Below are positions 45,700-57,799 of a stretch of DNA of 64,000 nt, in pieces. The position numbers and the translations under genes were made by a program. The number at the start of each line of letters is the position of its first letter. Position 1 is the first letter of the stretch. The notes under the pieces are model-generated. The model saw nothing but the letters and a program-made list of their open reading frames with translations. It searched no databases and was not told the origin of the DNA. Origin of the DNA: Plectrocnemia conspersa (Eukaryota > Arthropoda > Insecta > Trichoptera > Polycentropodidae); contig VTFK01000209.1 in NCBI GenBank assembly GCA_009617715.1, positions 186,001 to 250,000 on the forward strand. Reading direction: 5' to 3'.

Positions 45700-48460
45700 A
45701 TCTTGATTTTACAATATATTAATAGATCTTTTATTTTTTATAGAAACATCTTATTTTTAATTGCATAAGTAACATTGGTCAGCGGAACATCGAAGGAACG
45801 TGAGAAGCGGCACAATTTCCTTTATGATGGATAAAGTAAATAAATAATGCCACAAGACAGCTTCAAGAAAACTGAAGAATATTCGTAAATAAATCCAGCT
45901 AAACATTGATACTACAGTTCTGTGTCGAGATAAACCGGAAATTTCTTTCCGAGAAAATCCGGCTCGTATCCCAGGACTTTTAAAAGAATTAACTTGAGAC
46001 TTGAGACTTCCTCTTTTTCTACTGAAAAAGTTTTCTGAAATTCATCACTGAATTATTAATGAAAAAAAAAATAACTGCCCATTGTTTTAAATATTTTTTT
46101 ACAAAAGCAATAATGAAAAAAAAATATTAGAACAAGTTTTTTAATTCAAATAATTCGTAATCGGATACTGAAATAATTATTAAAAATAATAATAGTAGTG
46201 ATTTTATTGATATGATGTTGGCAATCAAAGAAGAATTTAACAAAATAGTATTAAACCACCAGAATATTTATCCAGTAAAAATTAAACAATGTAGTTACCG
46301 AAATAAATAGAGCATATTTTGATTAATAAAATTATAAATAGTTTAAAAATATTTAGCGTTTGGTATCTCAGTAAAAAATCGGTCGCTTCATATGAAACAA
46401 CCTAATAATTCAACTCTGCAATAGACTGGTACTCTTTTTTCTATTTATTTATTGATCCTTATCAGTTTTACTGGTTCTAAGACTTATATTTAAATTTTAA
46501 CTGTGTTAATTTAAAATGTGAAGTTTGGAATATATTAATCGGCTACTTTAAAATGCGCCATATATGTTTTTCGTTGAATATTTAACGAATGCATGTCAAC
46601 ATACAATTTTTTGTTAAGTCGCTAACCACCGATTCCCAACACCTGAACAATACTATTTTTGAGCGTTAAACACATGGTCCCGTCAATCCTCGCCGAGGTG
46701 ACAAACTTCGCTGATATTTTCTTTGGTTTTCGCCGCACTCGCAACAATCTTATTTTATTTTTTTCACTCTGCCCCTAGTTTAATTTTAACGAACGGCTGA
46801 GATCCTCAGAGTAAGAATAAATATATAAATAAACTAAAACAATACAAACGTCCCGAGCGGCGCTTCGGAATTCGATTAATTAGATTTCGAAATAAGGGTC
46901 TATCCGAATCGAAAAAGATTTATTGTGGTTTTTAATCGTTAAAAGAATGTATCGCGGGAGGTCCGGCCGGAGAGATGACCCTCTAAATCAAACGTAAAAG
47001 AGTTAATTTGCAAGAGATTTTACGGGAGAGATTTCCGACTTTTAATGCACGAGAGGTAGCCATTGTAAATTATCGTAAAGATACATAGATGAAACCGCTA
47101 TAATTCATTATAATGCATTGGGATATAAAAATCGCGTTTGTAGTCGTCACAGGTCTTTTGATCAAACAAGACTTTATTGCATTATTGGACAGGATAGACA
47201 CTAAACAAGCTGAATAAATCTTCTTGTGCTGTAAAATATATATTTTGAATACCGTGCTTGAGCCAGTGAGTAATCGAATTAATAATATTAATTTAATGCT
47301 AAGTGGTATATTTTAATATAGCCCGAATTAAACTTAATGTTAATAAAAATATTATTTTATAAAAAATTTAATAAGAAAATTTTATACCAAAAGAACCTTT
47401 TTTTCTAATGAAAAATTAATGGTTATAATTTTAACTATAAAATAAGAAACTCAAATTCTATACACATAGATAAAAATAAATAATTAAACAATAATTTAAC
47501 AAACGCTTTTTCATTGATCTGTAAACAAATAATGATACATTTAAAAACATTGTAATTTTACATGTAGGTAAATCAAGTTTTCTTTAATTTGTGTTATAAC
47601 CAAGTATTTTAGTGATCTAATTATTAAAAATTCCTTTATATATTATCTGCTATTTTTAACCGCAACTAATAAAACTATTACATGATTATTTTTAACCCAT
47701 TATTCAATTGCACAATCACGTACATATATGTATGCATATATAAGCCAATTATCTACTATTATAATACTCAGAGAATGAATTGAAAAAAATAACGCTAAAA
47801 GGCTCCATTAAACGTTTCGTCACGCGATTGCCGTAAAATTAAATTCGATTGTGTTGCTGTACAGTCGACAACAAAGAGAAAATGTCGAATTGATTTACCA
47901 CCCGCGGTCACATGCAAATTAATTTATTCCCCACTATTATTACTAAATGCATAAGGTCGTTCATGATCCGTGAAAAAGTACGGCTCGGGCGAAGAAGACG
48001 AATCAATTCTGGAACTCTAGAGGTGGTAACTAAAGCCACGTGGTGAAGGAGATTATTTAAGGACTCTTCGGATGAAATGTGTCGGACACGTGCCGGTGTT
48101 GCTTAGTGGCCAAGAATGTTTCGGCGGACGTTTCGAAGTTTTTCCAAAAAAAATATATAAAATAAATAAATACATAGTCATTAAATATTGTATAAGCAAA
48201 CATCGTAACATTTTATAGGTTGTTTTAATATAGTGAAATATTGGCAATATATTTATCCTTTCGAATAAAAGTAGTTTTTTTAGTTAAACTTGTGGATGAT
48301 ATGCTATTAAGTGGTCCATAAATATTTCTAATTATTAACGCAATTGTTTGGTCACGAGGTATCTCTTAAATTGTTGTAAAATAATGATTTCTCTTTTAGT
48401 TTGTTAAGAATGATCGCTAGAATGGCCTCTAAATTATAACAAATTATGTACGTGGTTGAA
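45700..48460. other. Spacer, with a balanced block at 46610-47130
   Basis: The 46610-47130 block holds ATTCGATTAATTAGATTTCG and GAGAGATTTCCGAC words and lacks frames, so it could be conserved non-coding DNA. Two CACGTG words lie at 48037-48042 and 48087-48092, 45 bases apart. Otherwise AT-rich with no gene. Confidence 0.3.
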
Positions 48461-48465
48461 ACAAG

Positions 48466-49310
48466 GGACGACATTTAGGGAGGGGCATTTCCCCTTGATT
48501 TTGTCCATAAAAATGCGTGTTATTTAGTAATTAAATACTATGAATTTTAGATATATTAAAAAAACACTGAAAGTACGTTCCTGATTCTAAATCAGAAATT
48601 CTCGGGTTACCCCTCAAAAAATTCTAAAAAAACAGTCTCGAATCTATCCCGAAAATATTTTTTAAAATGTGTAAATTCAATTGAAATCATATCAGAATAC
48701 ATTTTTAACGGTAGATATATATTTTTACCATTGAAAATTTAATTTATCTGGCAGTTGCTAGTAAAATTATATTATTTGTAGTAATATATAAATTTACTTA
48801 CTAATCATTATTTATATACATGCGATGTATATTTTTCAGTAAATGTATATTTTCACTAGTGATATATTTTCCAAACATATTTTCACCTTAGATATATTTC
48901 TATTAGCAAAAATATAATTTAACTGATAGTCACTAGTGAAATTATATGCTGCTCAATTTGACAATTGCGAAACGTCCATTTACTGTTTTAACTCAAAATT
49001 AACTTAATAAAAGTTCTAAAACTAATTGTAGTTTTAGAACTTTTATTAAATCAAGTCCAAAATACAAATTAAGCTAGCTTACTTAAGGAAAAATAAGCGG
49101 AAGAAATACAGACAGGCATCGCATCTTGCATATTGCTCCATAGTTTGTTTGCACTTCGATATTATACTATGTTTTAAAAATATGGTAGTTATATTCTAAC
49201 ATAAAAGTATTGATCAAAGTACATTCAAACTGAATTTAGGTCAAAAAGAGGGCGCAAAAATAATTATCACTTCTCAGAAGTCAAAAATTTACGTCAAAAG
49301 CAATAAAATC
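48466..49310 (+). mobile_element. Long repeat family L, copy 1
   Basis: About 840 bp. Its first part (48466-48586) is bounded by AGGGACGACATTT and, inverted and diverged, AAAGTACGTTCCT, suggesting a small nested MITE. From 48587 it aligns with 52483-53020 through CAGAAATTCTCGGGTTA, AAAACAGTCTCGAAT, TTTCACTAGTGA, GAAATTATATGCTGC, AATTTGACA(A/G)TTGCGAAACG, AGTTTTAGAACTTT, AAAATAAGCGGAAGAA and CACTTCGATATTA. It contains a perfect foldback at 49004-49049. No coding frame, so it is a non-autonomous element of unknown superfamily. Confidence 0.7.
49004..49049. repeat. Perfect 20-bp inverted repeat inside family L
   Basis: The 20-base arm 49004-49023 (beginning TTAATAAAAG) is exactly reverse-complemented at 49030-49049 around the loop AATTGT. 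The copy at 52430 keeps only the outer part of this stem (TCTAATGA with TCATTAGA), with paired A-T to G-C changes. Confidence 0.9.
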
Positions 49311-49514
49311 GTGTCGGTGCGATACAAAAACGGATTATAACCTAATTACGATTAAGAATTGGATTTGCAAATTACTGACGGATCGTCAAAATGAAACGCT
49401 CATTTTACAAAGCCAAGCATTTTAGAAGATTTTCACATACTTTTTTATAGAGAGAAACTCCACTTGCTATCAAGAATGATTTTTTAGTGGGAGTTTCTTT
49501 AGCCAAAACGTTCC

Positions 49515-49795
49515 TATCGAGATCGTTTACAGAGTGCCAGCAACTGTAAGAATTATTGTTGCGAAAAAGCGCCACTCACATTCGCCAGTACGGTAGAGTG
49601 GTGGAAGGGGGAGCTGGCGTGCCAGTAAAACAAAAATATATGTTCTGCTGGCGCTGCCAGCTACTGACGTGCCAGTGGCACATTGGCTTCTCCAGTGACT
49701 GGCGTTAAGCGTTTACACGGTGCTAGTCACTGGCATTCAGTGACTGGCAACCTCGACTGGCACGTCGACTGGCATCGTGTAAGTCAACCTTTTAA
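49515..49795. repeat. ACTGGC/GCCAGT-rich segment, probable transposon end
   Basis: ACTGGC or GCCAGT occurs more than ten times in about 280 bases in both orientations. At the right, TTACACGGTGCTAGTC (49713-49728) is inverted as GACTGGCATCGTGTAA (49767-49782) with two mismatches. A TTTACACG start and clustered subterminal hexamers suggest the end of a PIF/Harbinger-like or related DNA element, but no transposase or target duplication was found. Confidence 0.45.
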
Positions 49796-49920
49796 TTCTC
49801 ATACATACTAAGGATATATTGCACGTTCGCGTTTTAAACGTACCTGGTTTAAGTTGCAATTTGTAAAATCTAACGAATATGTGCATTAAATCAGAAGCAA
49901 TGACAATTTTTATGTATTGT

Positions 49921-50283
49921 AAAAGGAAAAACTCACTTTTCGGCCTCGTAGCCCGGCGACGGGAATTCAAAATTTGAAGATTGTTTATCTAATTTAATCA
50001 ATGTATTCTTCTTATCCTAAACACATTATGTATGTATTTAATTTTCATAGTTATAACACACCTAGTTAATTTGCAATCTGATTATTTATAAAAGGAAATA
50101 CTCACTTTTCGGACTCGGAGCCCGTCGCCGGGAATTCAAAAGTTTAAGATTTCATTACGAAGATTGTTTTATGATTGTTTTTCTAGTTTAATCAATGTAT
50201 TCTTCTAATCCTCAACACATTATGTATATATTTAATTTTCATAGTTATAACACACCTAGTTAATTTGCAATCCGATTATTTAT
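49921..50283. repeat. Tandem direct duplication of a 170-190-bp unit
   Basis: Unit 1 (49921-50089) and unit 2 (50090-50283) align over their whole length: AAAAGGAAA, ACTCACTTTTCGG, CGGGAATTCAAAA, TTTAATCAATGTATTCTTC, ACACATTATGTAT, TTTAATTTTCATAG, CACACCTAGTTAATTTGC and ATTATTTAT. Unit 2 has a roughly 25-base insertion that repeats GAAGATTGTTT. Each unit contains one GC-rich core (about 49936-49971 and 50105-50140) within AT-rich sequence. Confidence 0.92.
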
Positions 50284-50289
50284 AGTCAG

Positions 50290-51855
50290 TCAAATGACGA
50301 ATTAATGAAAATTATTGTCGCGTAACAAAATTTTATTATTAAATAATAATTATTTAAAACTGTTGTCATGGTACTGTCGGCCATTTTGTTTTATATTTGA
50401 ATGCTTATTTTTCATTGGTCGAAACAACAGAAGGTATATCCGGAACGTATAAAATCAATCGGAGCAAATTCAATTTTTATTTTTATTTATTATTATAATT
50501 AAATTTACTTCCTTTGTTTACGTTCTTTATTGTATTATACACCGTTCATACAAAGCGATACGATTTACAGAGTAGATAATTGAACGCAGAATGTTTCATT
50601 TTTAAATATGCGCGTCCGAAAGCGGCTTAGAACAATTATATATAAGATATTACGTAGATCATCTGAGCAACTGAAGTTCGACAGTTTTTTTTTATTAATG
50701 ACATATGACAAACTTAATCGAAGGCTTTTTCAAAATCAGTATATATACGACGTCTACTTGTATTCCCGTATCAAGTGATTTTGTCACTGCTTTTAGTGAA
50801 AGGAAGGAAGTTAATGACAGTGGAACGAACTGGACGATAAACATGCTGCAGGTCCAACAAAATTTTCCTAAAATTGAATAAAGAAATGGATATTATTTCT
50901 AATAATTTAACAGGAGCTGACAAAACCTCGACTAGTTCATAGTTCCTGATGCACATTTTATAACTTTCGTACATTTCCAAAGATCAATAAATGATGACGC
51001 TTGAGAATCAAAAATATGCTTTAAAGATGTAGCGAAACTTTAAAAATTAAATCGAGAACCAAATCAGCACAAAATAATGTCATTTTTCTTATTGTGCTTG
51101 TATTTAAATTATTCTTTTAACCTCTTTGATCTTTTAAAAGTAACATAAATTTAATTTATATTCATTCATATTATGACATGCATGCCATACATTAAAATGT
51201 CGTTAACTACATCAAATGTTATTATCATTATCAACTTTAGTTTTGAGATAAACTAAAATTTTCTTGTTTATAAAAAAGCATATAAAAAATAAAAACTTTC
51301 AATCATCATTTCCATTACAAAATTATTGTTATTTCTATTAAATGTCATTTCAGAAAGTCTTATTCTATATTTTCAGCAAATATTATGAAATAACTGAGGC
51401 CTCATAGCGACAATTTTTATCATTTTTCGTTAAACTTTTTATATTACAATACATGTTTTTTCTAAACAACATATTATCTAATTACATAGGACACAAACAT
51501 AAAACTTCAATAATTTATTATTTGAATGTAATCGATAAATATTTTCCTCTTCCGTAAAAGGGTTTCATCTATCATCATTACATCGTAAAAGTACTGTCAT
51601 CAGTAGCACGAGACACATTTTTGGCAAATGCACCAAAGCCGTCGACATTGTAGCGCAAACGCGTCGAATTTTAGTTGTTATTTTCATCCGCGGACTATTG
51701 ACAGATTGGACCAAATGTCGACCGAGCTCGAAATAAGCACACCATAGGGCGCAGGAGTTTCGGTGACAGAAATAAAATGTCAACACGGATGGGCCGGATT
51801 CGGCATACGCTTCCACATGTTGCGCCATGGTAAAAGTCGCGTCCTCTGCACATGT
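50290..51855. other. AT-rich spacer
   Basis: No gene recognised. Minus-strand frames at 50771-50980 and 51565-51882 have no motif. The second lies in balanced DNA that leads into the promoter-like block. Confidence 0.4.
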
Positions 51856-51859
51856 CGTT

Positions 51860-52200
51860 TCTATTTCCAATGCGTTTTCCACCCCTCGTAGCGCAGTCTA
51901 CCAATCGACCAATTTAGCGTGACCCAACAGAAATGCGTTGCGCAATCAATATCGGCCAACTAGCTTCTGAACGCAGGAAAAGCCGCCCCGACGCCCCTTC
52001 ATCGATCGTACAAGGGTAGGAGCCATCTTGCTTTTCCATTAGCCAATGCTGAAGCCGGTTGCTAGGCAACGAGTCGGGGGTTTGGGGAGGAGACAACCCC
52101 GACAGCCTCGGGGAAACGCTTATTGTGCCTTTTACGAGGGTAGACCGAGGAAAATGGTATTATTTGTGTTGTGCGACGCCGCACGCCATTGGGATTAATT
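51860..52200. promoter_or_regulatory. Promoter-like GC-rich block with X-box, CCAAT and YY1-like sites
   Basis: Contains GTTGCTAGGCAAC (52058-52070), one base from a symmetric RFX X-box, plus a CCAAT box in AGCCAATG (52041-52048), tandem CCAATCGACCAAT words near 51900, and a YY1/Pho-like GCCATCTTG (52022-52030). All lie in DNA much richer in GC than its surroundings. RFX X-boxes with CCAAT boxes are typical of promoters of ciliary and housekeeping genes. No TATA box, and no exon is visible on either side. Overlapping minus-strand frames here look like compositional shadows. Confidence 0.4.
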
Positions 52201-52429
52201 ATTGTAACCATTAGAAGGAAAACAGTGACTGGAGAAGCTACTCAAATAGTGTGCTTAGTAGTTTTTATAACTATGAATTGTATAGTTAGTTTTAAGTTTT
52301 TACTTTTAATTTACTTCTTACCTATCAATTAAAAAAAAAAAAATTGTATATACGGATTAGGTAACAAGTTAAATGATTAATAATTTTATTGAATGAATTT
52401 TAATGAAATTAAAAAATTAAAAAAATGAC

Positions 52430-53025
52430 CATTGAATGGCCAGCTTTTGCCCCTCCCTCCTAAAAATGCTAAAATGTCGTCCTTGATTCTTAACCAGAAA
52501 TTCTCGGGTTATTCCGCAAAGAAAATCTAAGAAAAAACAGTCTCGAATTATTTATTTACATGCGATGCATAAATGTTAGTCAATATTTTTATTCAGTGAA
52601 GTTATATTTTCACTAGTGAAGTCCAAATACATTTTCAAATAATTTAACTGATAGGCGCTAGAGAAATTATATGCTGCACTAAAATGTCTATGAAACTCAA
52701 TTTGACAGTTGCGAAACGTCCGTTTTCTGTACAAACCTAAACCTAACCTACACGAGCTAATCATATCCAACTTGATCTAATGATAGTTATAAAAATATAG
52801 TTTTAGAACTTTCATTAGATCGTGTACAAATTTCAAACTAAACCAACTCAATTCTCAGGCGAAAATAAGCGGAAGAAGAAGTACAGACAGACGTCGCATC
52901 TCGCACTTCGATATTACACTATGTTTTAAGAATATAATAGCTATTCTTACTGATACTAGTACGGACTTCTAATATGAGCGTATTGATTAAAGTGTATTCA
53001 AACCGAATTTTGGTCAAAATAGTGC
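52430..53025 (+). mobile_element. Long repeat family L, copy 2
   Basis: Aligns with 48587-49310 but lacks about 200 bases between CAGTCTCGAATTA and ACATGCGATG. Its left flank (52440-52486) carries the terminal word AGGACGACATTTTAGC in inverted orientation, next to a GGGAGGGGC stretch shared with copy 1. The right part keeps AAAATAAGCGGAAGAAGAA, CACTTCGATATTACACTATG and the final GGTCAAAATAGTG. A third occurrence of the AGGGACGACATTT end lies at 58543. Confidence 0.68.
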
Positions 53026-53084
53026 TGTTGCAGTGAGAACGCTCGGTAACGAGCGTTCTCACTGCGACGGGTTTTTTTTAAAAA
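53025..53084. repeat. Perfect GC-rich hairpin followed by a T run
   Basis: GCAGTGAGAACGCTCG (53030-53045) is exactly inverted at 53050-53065 around GTAA. In RNA the stem would extend outward through two G-U pairs to about 21 bp, capped by a GNRA-class GUAA tetraloop. GGGTTTTTTTT follows immediately (53070-53079). It lies at the right end of family L copy 2 and is absent from copy 1. Confidence 0.9.
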
Positions 53085-54920
53085 AAAATTGACGGTTTTT
53101 TAAAAAAAATTTGGGTTTGCAACAATCAAATACCAGTAAAAAAGCTAAATAAACTTATATTATAAAAATTGCGACGCGACGCAAATCGCGTACTCTCTCA
53201 GTCTCTCAGCGAATACTGGACAATCAACATGTGATAAAGATGACATATGACGTGTCCAAAGGATGACTTACGTTTTGCGTTTTACAATACACTCGAACAT
53301 ATAAGAAATCATGAGTTCTTTGCAAGCGCATACTTCACATCGAATTCGTATAAAAGTATTTTTTATTAAAAAAATATTTATATCCTCAAAGCATAAATAA
53401 AACAATTGTGAAAATACAATTATATGTTTTATTGAAACCTATAAAAAGCTAGAAGCACAAGCGTTAGTACCACAAAAAAATTCACTTTAACTATGTTGTC
53501 GATTTAAAAAAACTTCTATCTATGGGTCGCGACAAAAATTTTAAACCAAATGTGGGTCAGAAATGAAAATATTTTTTCACACCATTATTCACTGATATTA
53601 AACAAATAAATAATAGATAATATTATTATCAGTGGTCTTTTGTGTTATGAATATATTTTTATTATTAAAATATATTTTAATAGCGGATATAATTCTAATA
53701 CAAATATTATTTTAAATCAGTGCTATTTTTAGTAATTGAATTTGTCGAAAGATCATCAACATCATAAATGTAACAAAATTTAGTTTTTTAATTTTTTTGG
53801 GCAATATTTATTATTGTATTAGGTTTTTAAATGCACTGAATTAAACCATCTAATTAATCTAATGCTAGTCCGTCGCTCGTTGGTCGAAGTCCAAGTAACC
53901 TTTATTTATTCTACTCTCTTTAACTAAATCGTTCAAGCGCTTAAGTCAAAGTATCTAACTAATACTATTAATATTAATTAATTAACGTCCGCTACTCACC
54001 TGTTGCATTTATATGCTCTGATTAAATTTATTGTATTGACATTATTTCATACTTAATTCATGCATAAAATATACATAGCCAATTTTTTTAGATCTATAAA
54101 CTCTCATTCCTATGCTAATCACAGCTAGATATGATAATCGACTTTGATAAGTAAAAAATCACATCGCCAATGAAACGATTCCAGTCACGCAACATCGTCC
54201 AGAGATGGACAACAGACCTTAGTCTGTTAAGGCAGAGCAATAAAGCCAAGTTTATACAGACCGACACCTGAATCTGCAAATAAACCACAGCAAAAAGAGG
54301 ACACCTTTCATGGGAGCGCGTAATCTTTGCAAATCTACTAATGACTCCGCACCATAATCCTAGGGAGCTGGTCTTCCAGAGCTGGTTCGAGACCATTCAA
54401 AACGTACACTCCATAAATGGAATTTCAGCTCCAAGGCAACTATGGAGCGGCGCCAGCCAGCATGTTCTGGTACTTCTAAAAAAATATAGACTTCCTTACC
54501 GGTCACCGTTGGCATCATTGTCGACTAATGAAATCACCGATGGATTTGTCCTGCGCACACCACGTATATTAATACATATCCTTAAATGTTAAGCTGAATA
54601 TTATATCGATTAGAGATGCTATATATCATATATTTTTAAACGGTGTACCGTGGCGAATAATGTTTAACATTTTATTTCAATCAAATTTGCAGTCGATTGA
54701 ATATGAAGAACCTGAAGAACAGTTTGATGATTTTAAACAAATCAAACTAGCAGTCAAAATTAAACGAGATATTTACAAGATCCATTTTTAGAATACTTTT
54801 TATGCCGATATCATTTAAACCACGGCGGTTATCGTATCCTCAAAAACCCACATAAACGACATTTTTTTCTACAAATATTTTTAACTAAATGACGATTTTT
54901 TTTATTTTTTTTTTAAAGCC
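53085..54920. other. Spacer with an uninterpreted balanced patch
   Basis: The 54160-54560 patch has open frames on both strands (54115-54396 minus, 54341-54592 plus) without a motif I recognise. The remainder is AT-rich. Confidence 0.35.
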
Positions 54921-54925
54921 ACTAT

Positions 54926-54966
54926 TTTAAACAAGATGGCGGATCAAGCTAGCTAACGGACTTATC
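54926..54966 (+). repeat. Short repeat containing AAGATGGCGGATCA, copy 1
   Basis: Shares CAAGATGGCGGATCA followed by a CTAACG(G/A)AC segment with 63241-63271. The core AAGATGGCGG is the YY1/Pleiohomeotic consensus. Confidence 0.55.
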
Positions 54967-57230
54967 GTGTCTTTAAATTTCGTTATATCCTACTTGAAAT
55001 GTGCTATATAATTTTATATCTATAATTATTCTTTAATTTTTAATATTATCAACTATTTTTGTATTATTATCTATATTTAATAATAATACATTTATTTTTA
55101 TTTAGTTGAAGTGTGTTATTCTTTAACCAAATTTCTATTATACCTAATTCATTTAAGTTTTAGCACAATCACCGTTACAATAAGTTATTTATTATATCAT
55201 TAATAATGTGATGAGTTTACAATCACCTTATTAATCATAGTTTAAAGGTCATCATAACGACAACTTGAACAACTAAATGATAAATATAATTATCAACACT
55301 TTTGTTGTCAATTTGATTTACTGCTACTAAATATATTCGAATTTACCATAAAATCCCGATTCTCGAAGAATTTGTAAAGAGATTGTTTTTTTATATAGTA
55401 TATTTACTGAAAAATCTTGATAGAGAAATTCAAAAGATTGCCTAGTACTAACTTACTACTGATTTACAGTTCTTCTGAATGATTTTTTTATTAATATTTA
55501 TTGATTTTATGAAAAAAACTTTTTTTATGGCACTATATACATAAATATATATTGTATTAATTTATAATTGTATGTGTTATACAATATTTACAATACGACG
55601 TTTGCTACTTCTATCTAAACATCATATCTCACATCATGTCTCTTCGAGACATAGAAAAAATACGATATATAAAATTTGCATCTTTCATTATCATAAAATA
55701 TAGTATAATGCATTATATATCTGACAATTTGCTACCAGTTTCAACAATATCGATCGTGCTCCTTTTGTCCATTGTGCTCATAACGGTAGTTGGTCCGCAT
55801 TCTACAGCTTCCATCAGAGGCGCCGCACAATCGGTCTCGATTATCAGATCGATCCGAATCCATCCATCTCACGCTATCATAATCGATCACAAATTCCTCT
55901 AAAAACTAACATCAATACAGACCACATTAGCTTGATTTATATTTAAAACATCTCAAACACATAATTTGGATCACATACGCAAATTGTTTCCTACCGCTGA
56001 AGGCATGATTATAGACCGCGCTCTATTACAATGGAGATATAGCTACCATTTAATGTTTGAGTGGCTCCCATAACTCATTCGTCAAACGGCCAGACCTTCA
56101 ATTCGCTAATTTGCCTATATTTATCATCGTGTTGTTCATGTAGATATGTGAACAGTCGGAAATGTTAATCTACCTGTGCCTATCGCCTTTTTTTTAATCC
56201 GGTAGATACCTGTTGGGTTTTTGTGAGAAGTGCCACCTACGAGATTTAAAACCTACCCATTGGACCTATTGTTCTCTCAGCCGCCATCGAGGCGCCAACG
56301 TCCACGGCCTAATAAAATATGGAACGTGTACAGAGTGGCGCAAAATCACAGGTTCAATCCGAAGGGTTAAGTGTTCGTATAAACGCTTTTGAATTTTAAA
56401 TGTCGGGAACGAGCTTCGGAACCATCCTGTACATAAACATGACGCCTATAGAATTTATTAGATTCGAACGGATAGTTCCAAGGGACTGCTTCTTCGGATA
56501 GTGTTTTAAGAATAAGAATCGAATCGCTGGGGAATGAATGCGCATTGAATGCTAATGCGGAAGACTATTTTTTTTCTAATTCTTATAAGATTTGACATCA
56601 AAAACCTTAGTATCAAAAATGGTATATGGTAGAAGCAATAAATATTGCTGAACATTCCCACATGCGTAATTTAAAAACTCGTAGTTAAACGTATAAAGAT
56701 AAAAAATAATGTAATTTTAAATAAGTTACCATTTCCTCTTAACAGTCGAATTATTTTGATTAGTATGTAATTTATATGAAGTAGAAAAATATATTTTATT
56801 AATTCAACATATGTGGATAATTATATATTACAAAGAGATTGATAATCGATATAATAACATCCAGATAAGTTGCGAGTGAAATAATACATATTTTTATAAT
56901 AGTTTAAAAGTTAGAACAACATTTATCTATTATTGCTTATTTGTTAAAAGTATACATGTACATATATTTATTTGTAAAAATAATAAAATAAACCACTTGT
57001 TAATCAATGCTAGATTTAATTTTATAAATTACAGCAATATTATTCTCATCGTCTCTTAAATGGATATTAAAGAGACTATTTTTTATAAAATAAAACAATA
57101 TTTTTTACTGCATTAATACTTTTTAAATTTAATTATGTATTATCTTTTTTTGTTGTTGTTGCTGAATACATACAAGATAGTTTCTATGAGCTAAAGTAGC
57201 TTTTTGTTAGAGAATTTTCAGTACCTAATA
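54967..57230. other. Spacer
   Basis: The 88-codon plus frame at 55636-55902 has a hydrophobic middle (LLLSIVLITVV) but AT-driven composition upstream and no family match. Balanced patches near 55730-55880 and 56210-56540 are uninterpreted. Confidence 0.35.
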
Positions 57231-57235
57231 TGTAC

Positions 57236-57545
57236 GACCTAGCTCGATTTTAATTAATTATCACAATATTCATATTCATGACATTAGGAAAATCTAGATG
57301 AACCTAAGCTGTGATAATCGATCGGAATTATAATTATAAAATAATCACTAATTCTGATCTCCCAAGCATGATAGAAATTTAAAAAAAACTGAAATAATAT
57401 CTAACGATTTTTAAATAAATATGTGTATACATATGTACTTTGATATATAAACAAACATTTTAATATATATTTTAATTTAAAAAAAATAAAGTATTTAAAA
57501 CAATTTAAGTGTTTTACTGGTCCTTCGATCCCCGATAACTGATAA
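57236..57545 (-). mobile_element. SINE family S, copy 4 (best preserved body)
   Basis: On the minus strand the order is: GGGGATCGAAGGACCAGT (57517-57534, decayed B box), an AT-rich linker, then CATGCTTGGGAGATCAGAAT, TAATTATAATTCCGATCGAT, TATCACAGCTTAGGTTCATC, TAGATTTTCCTAATG and the end TAATTAAAATCGAGCTAGGTC. It contains a weak internal foldback around ATAATTATAATTCCGA. Confidence 0.7.
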
Positions 57546-57799
57546 TTTTACTCATTAGCTGAACTTAGAGATTGTGTAAATAATTCTTTAGTTCTAAGTA
57601 TAATAATATAATATTGCTTTCAGAATAGCTATCTTATAGTTAATCTCGGTTGTGTTGGAATATATTTGTTTAGCAAATATTTTTATACGTTAATTTTCTA
57701 GTGAACAATACGATCAAATTTATATTTATATTAAATTATATTTATATTACAATATAAACATCAATTTTATCTCTCTTACTATAAAAAATTAGAAGTTGT

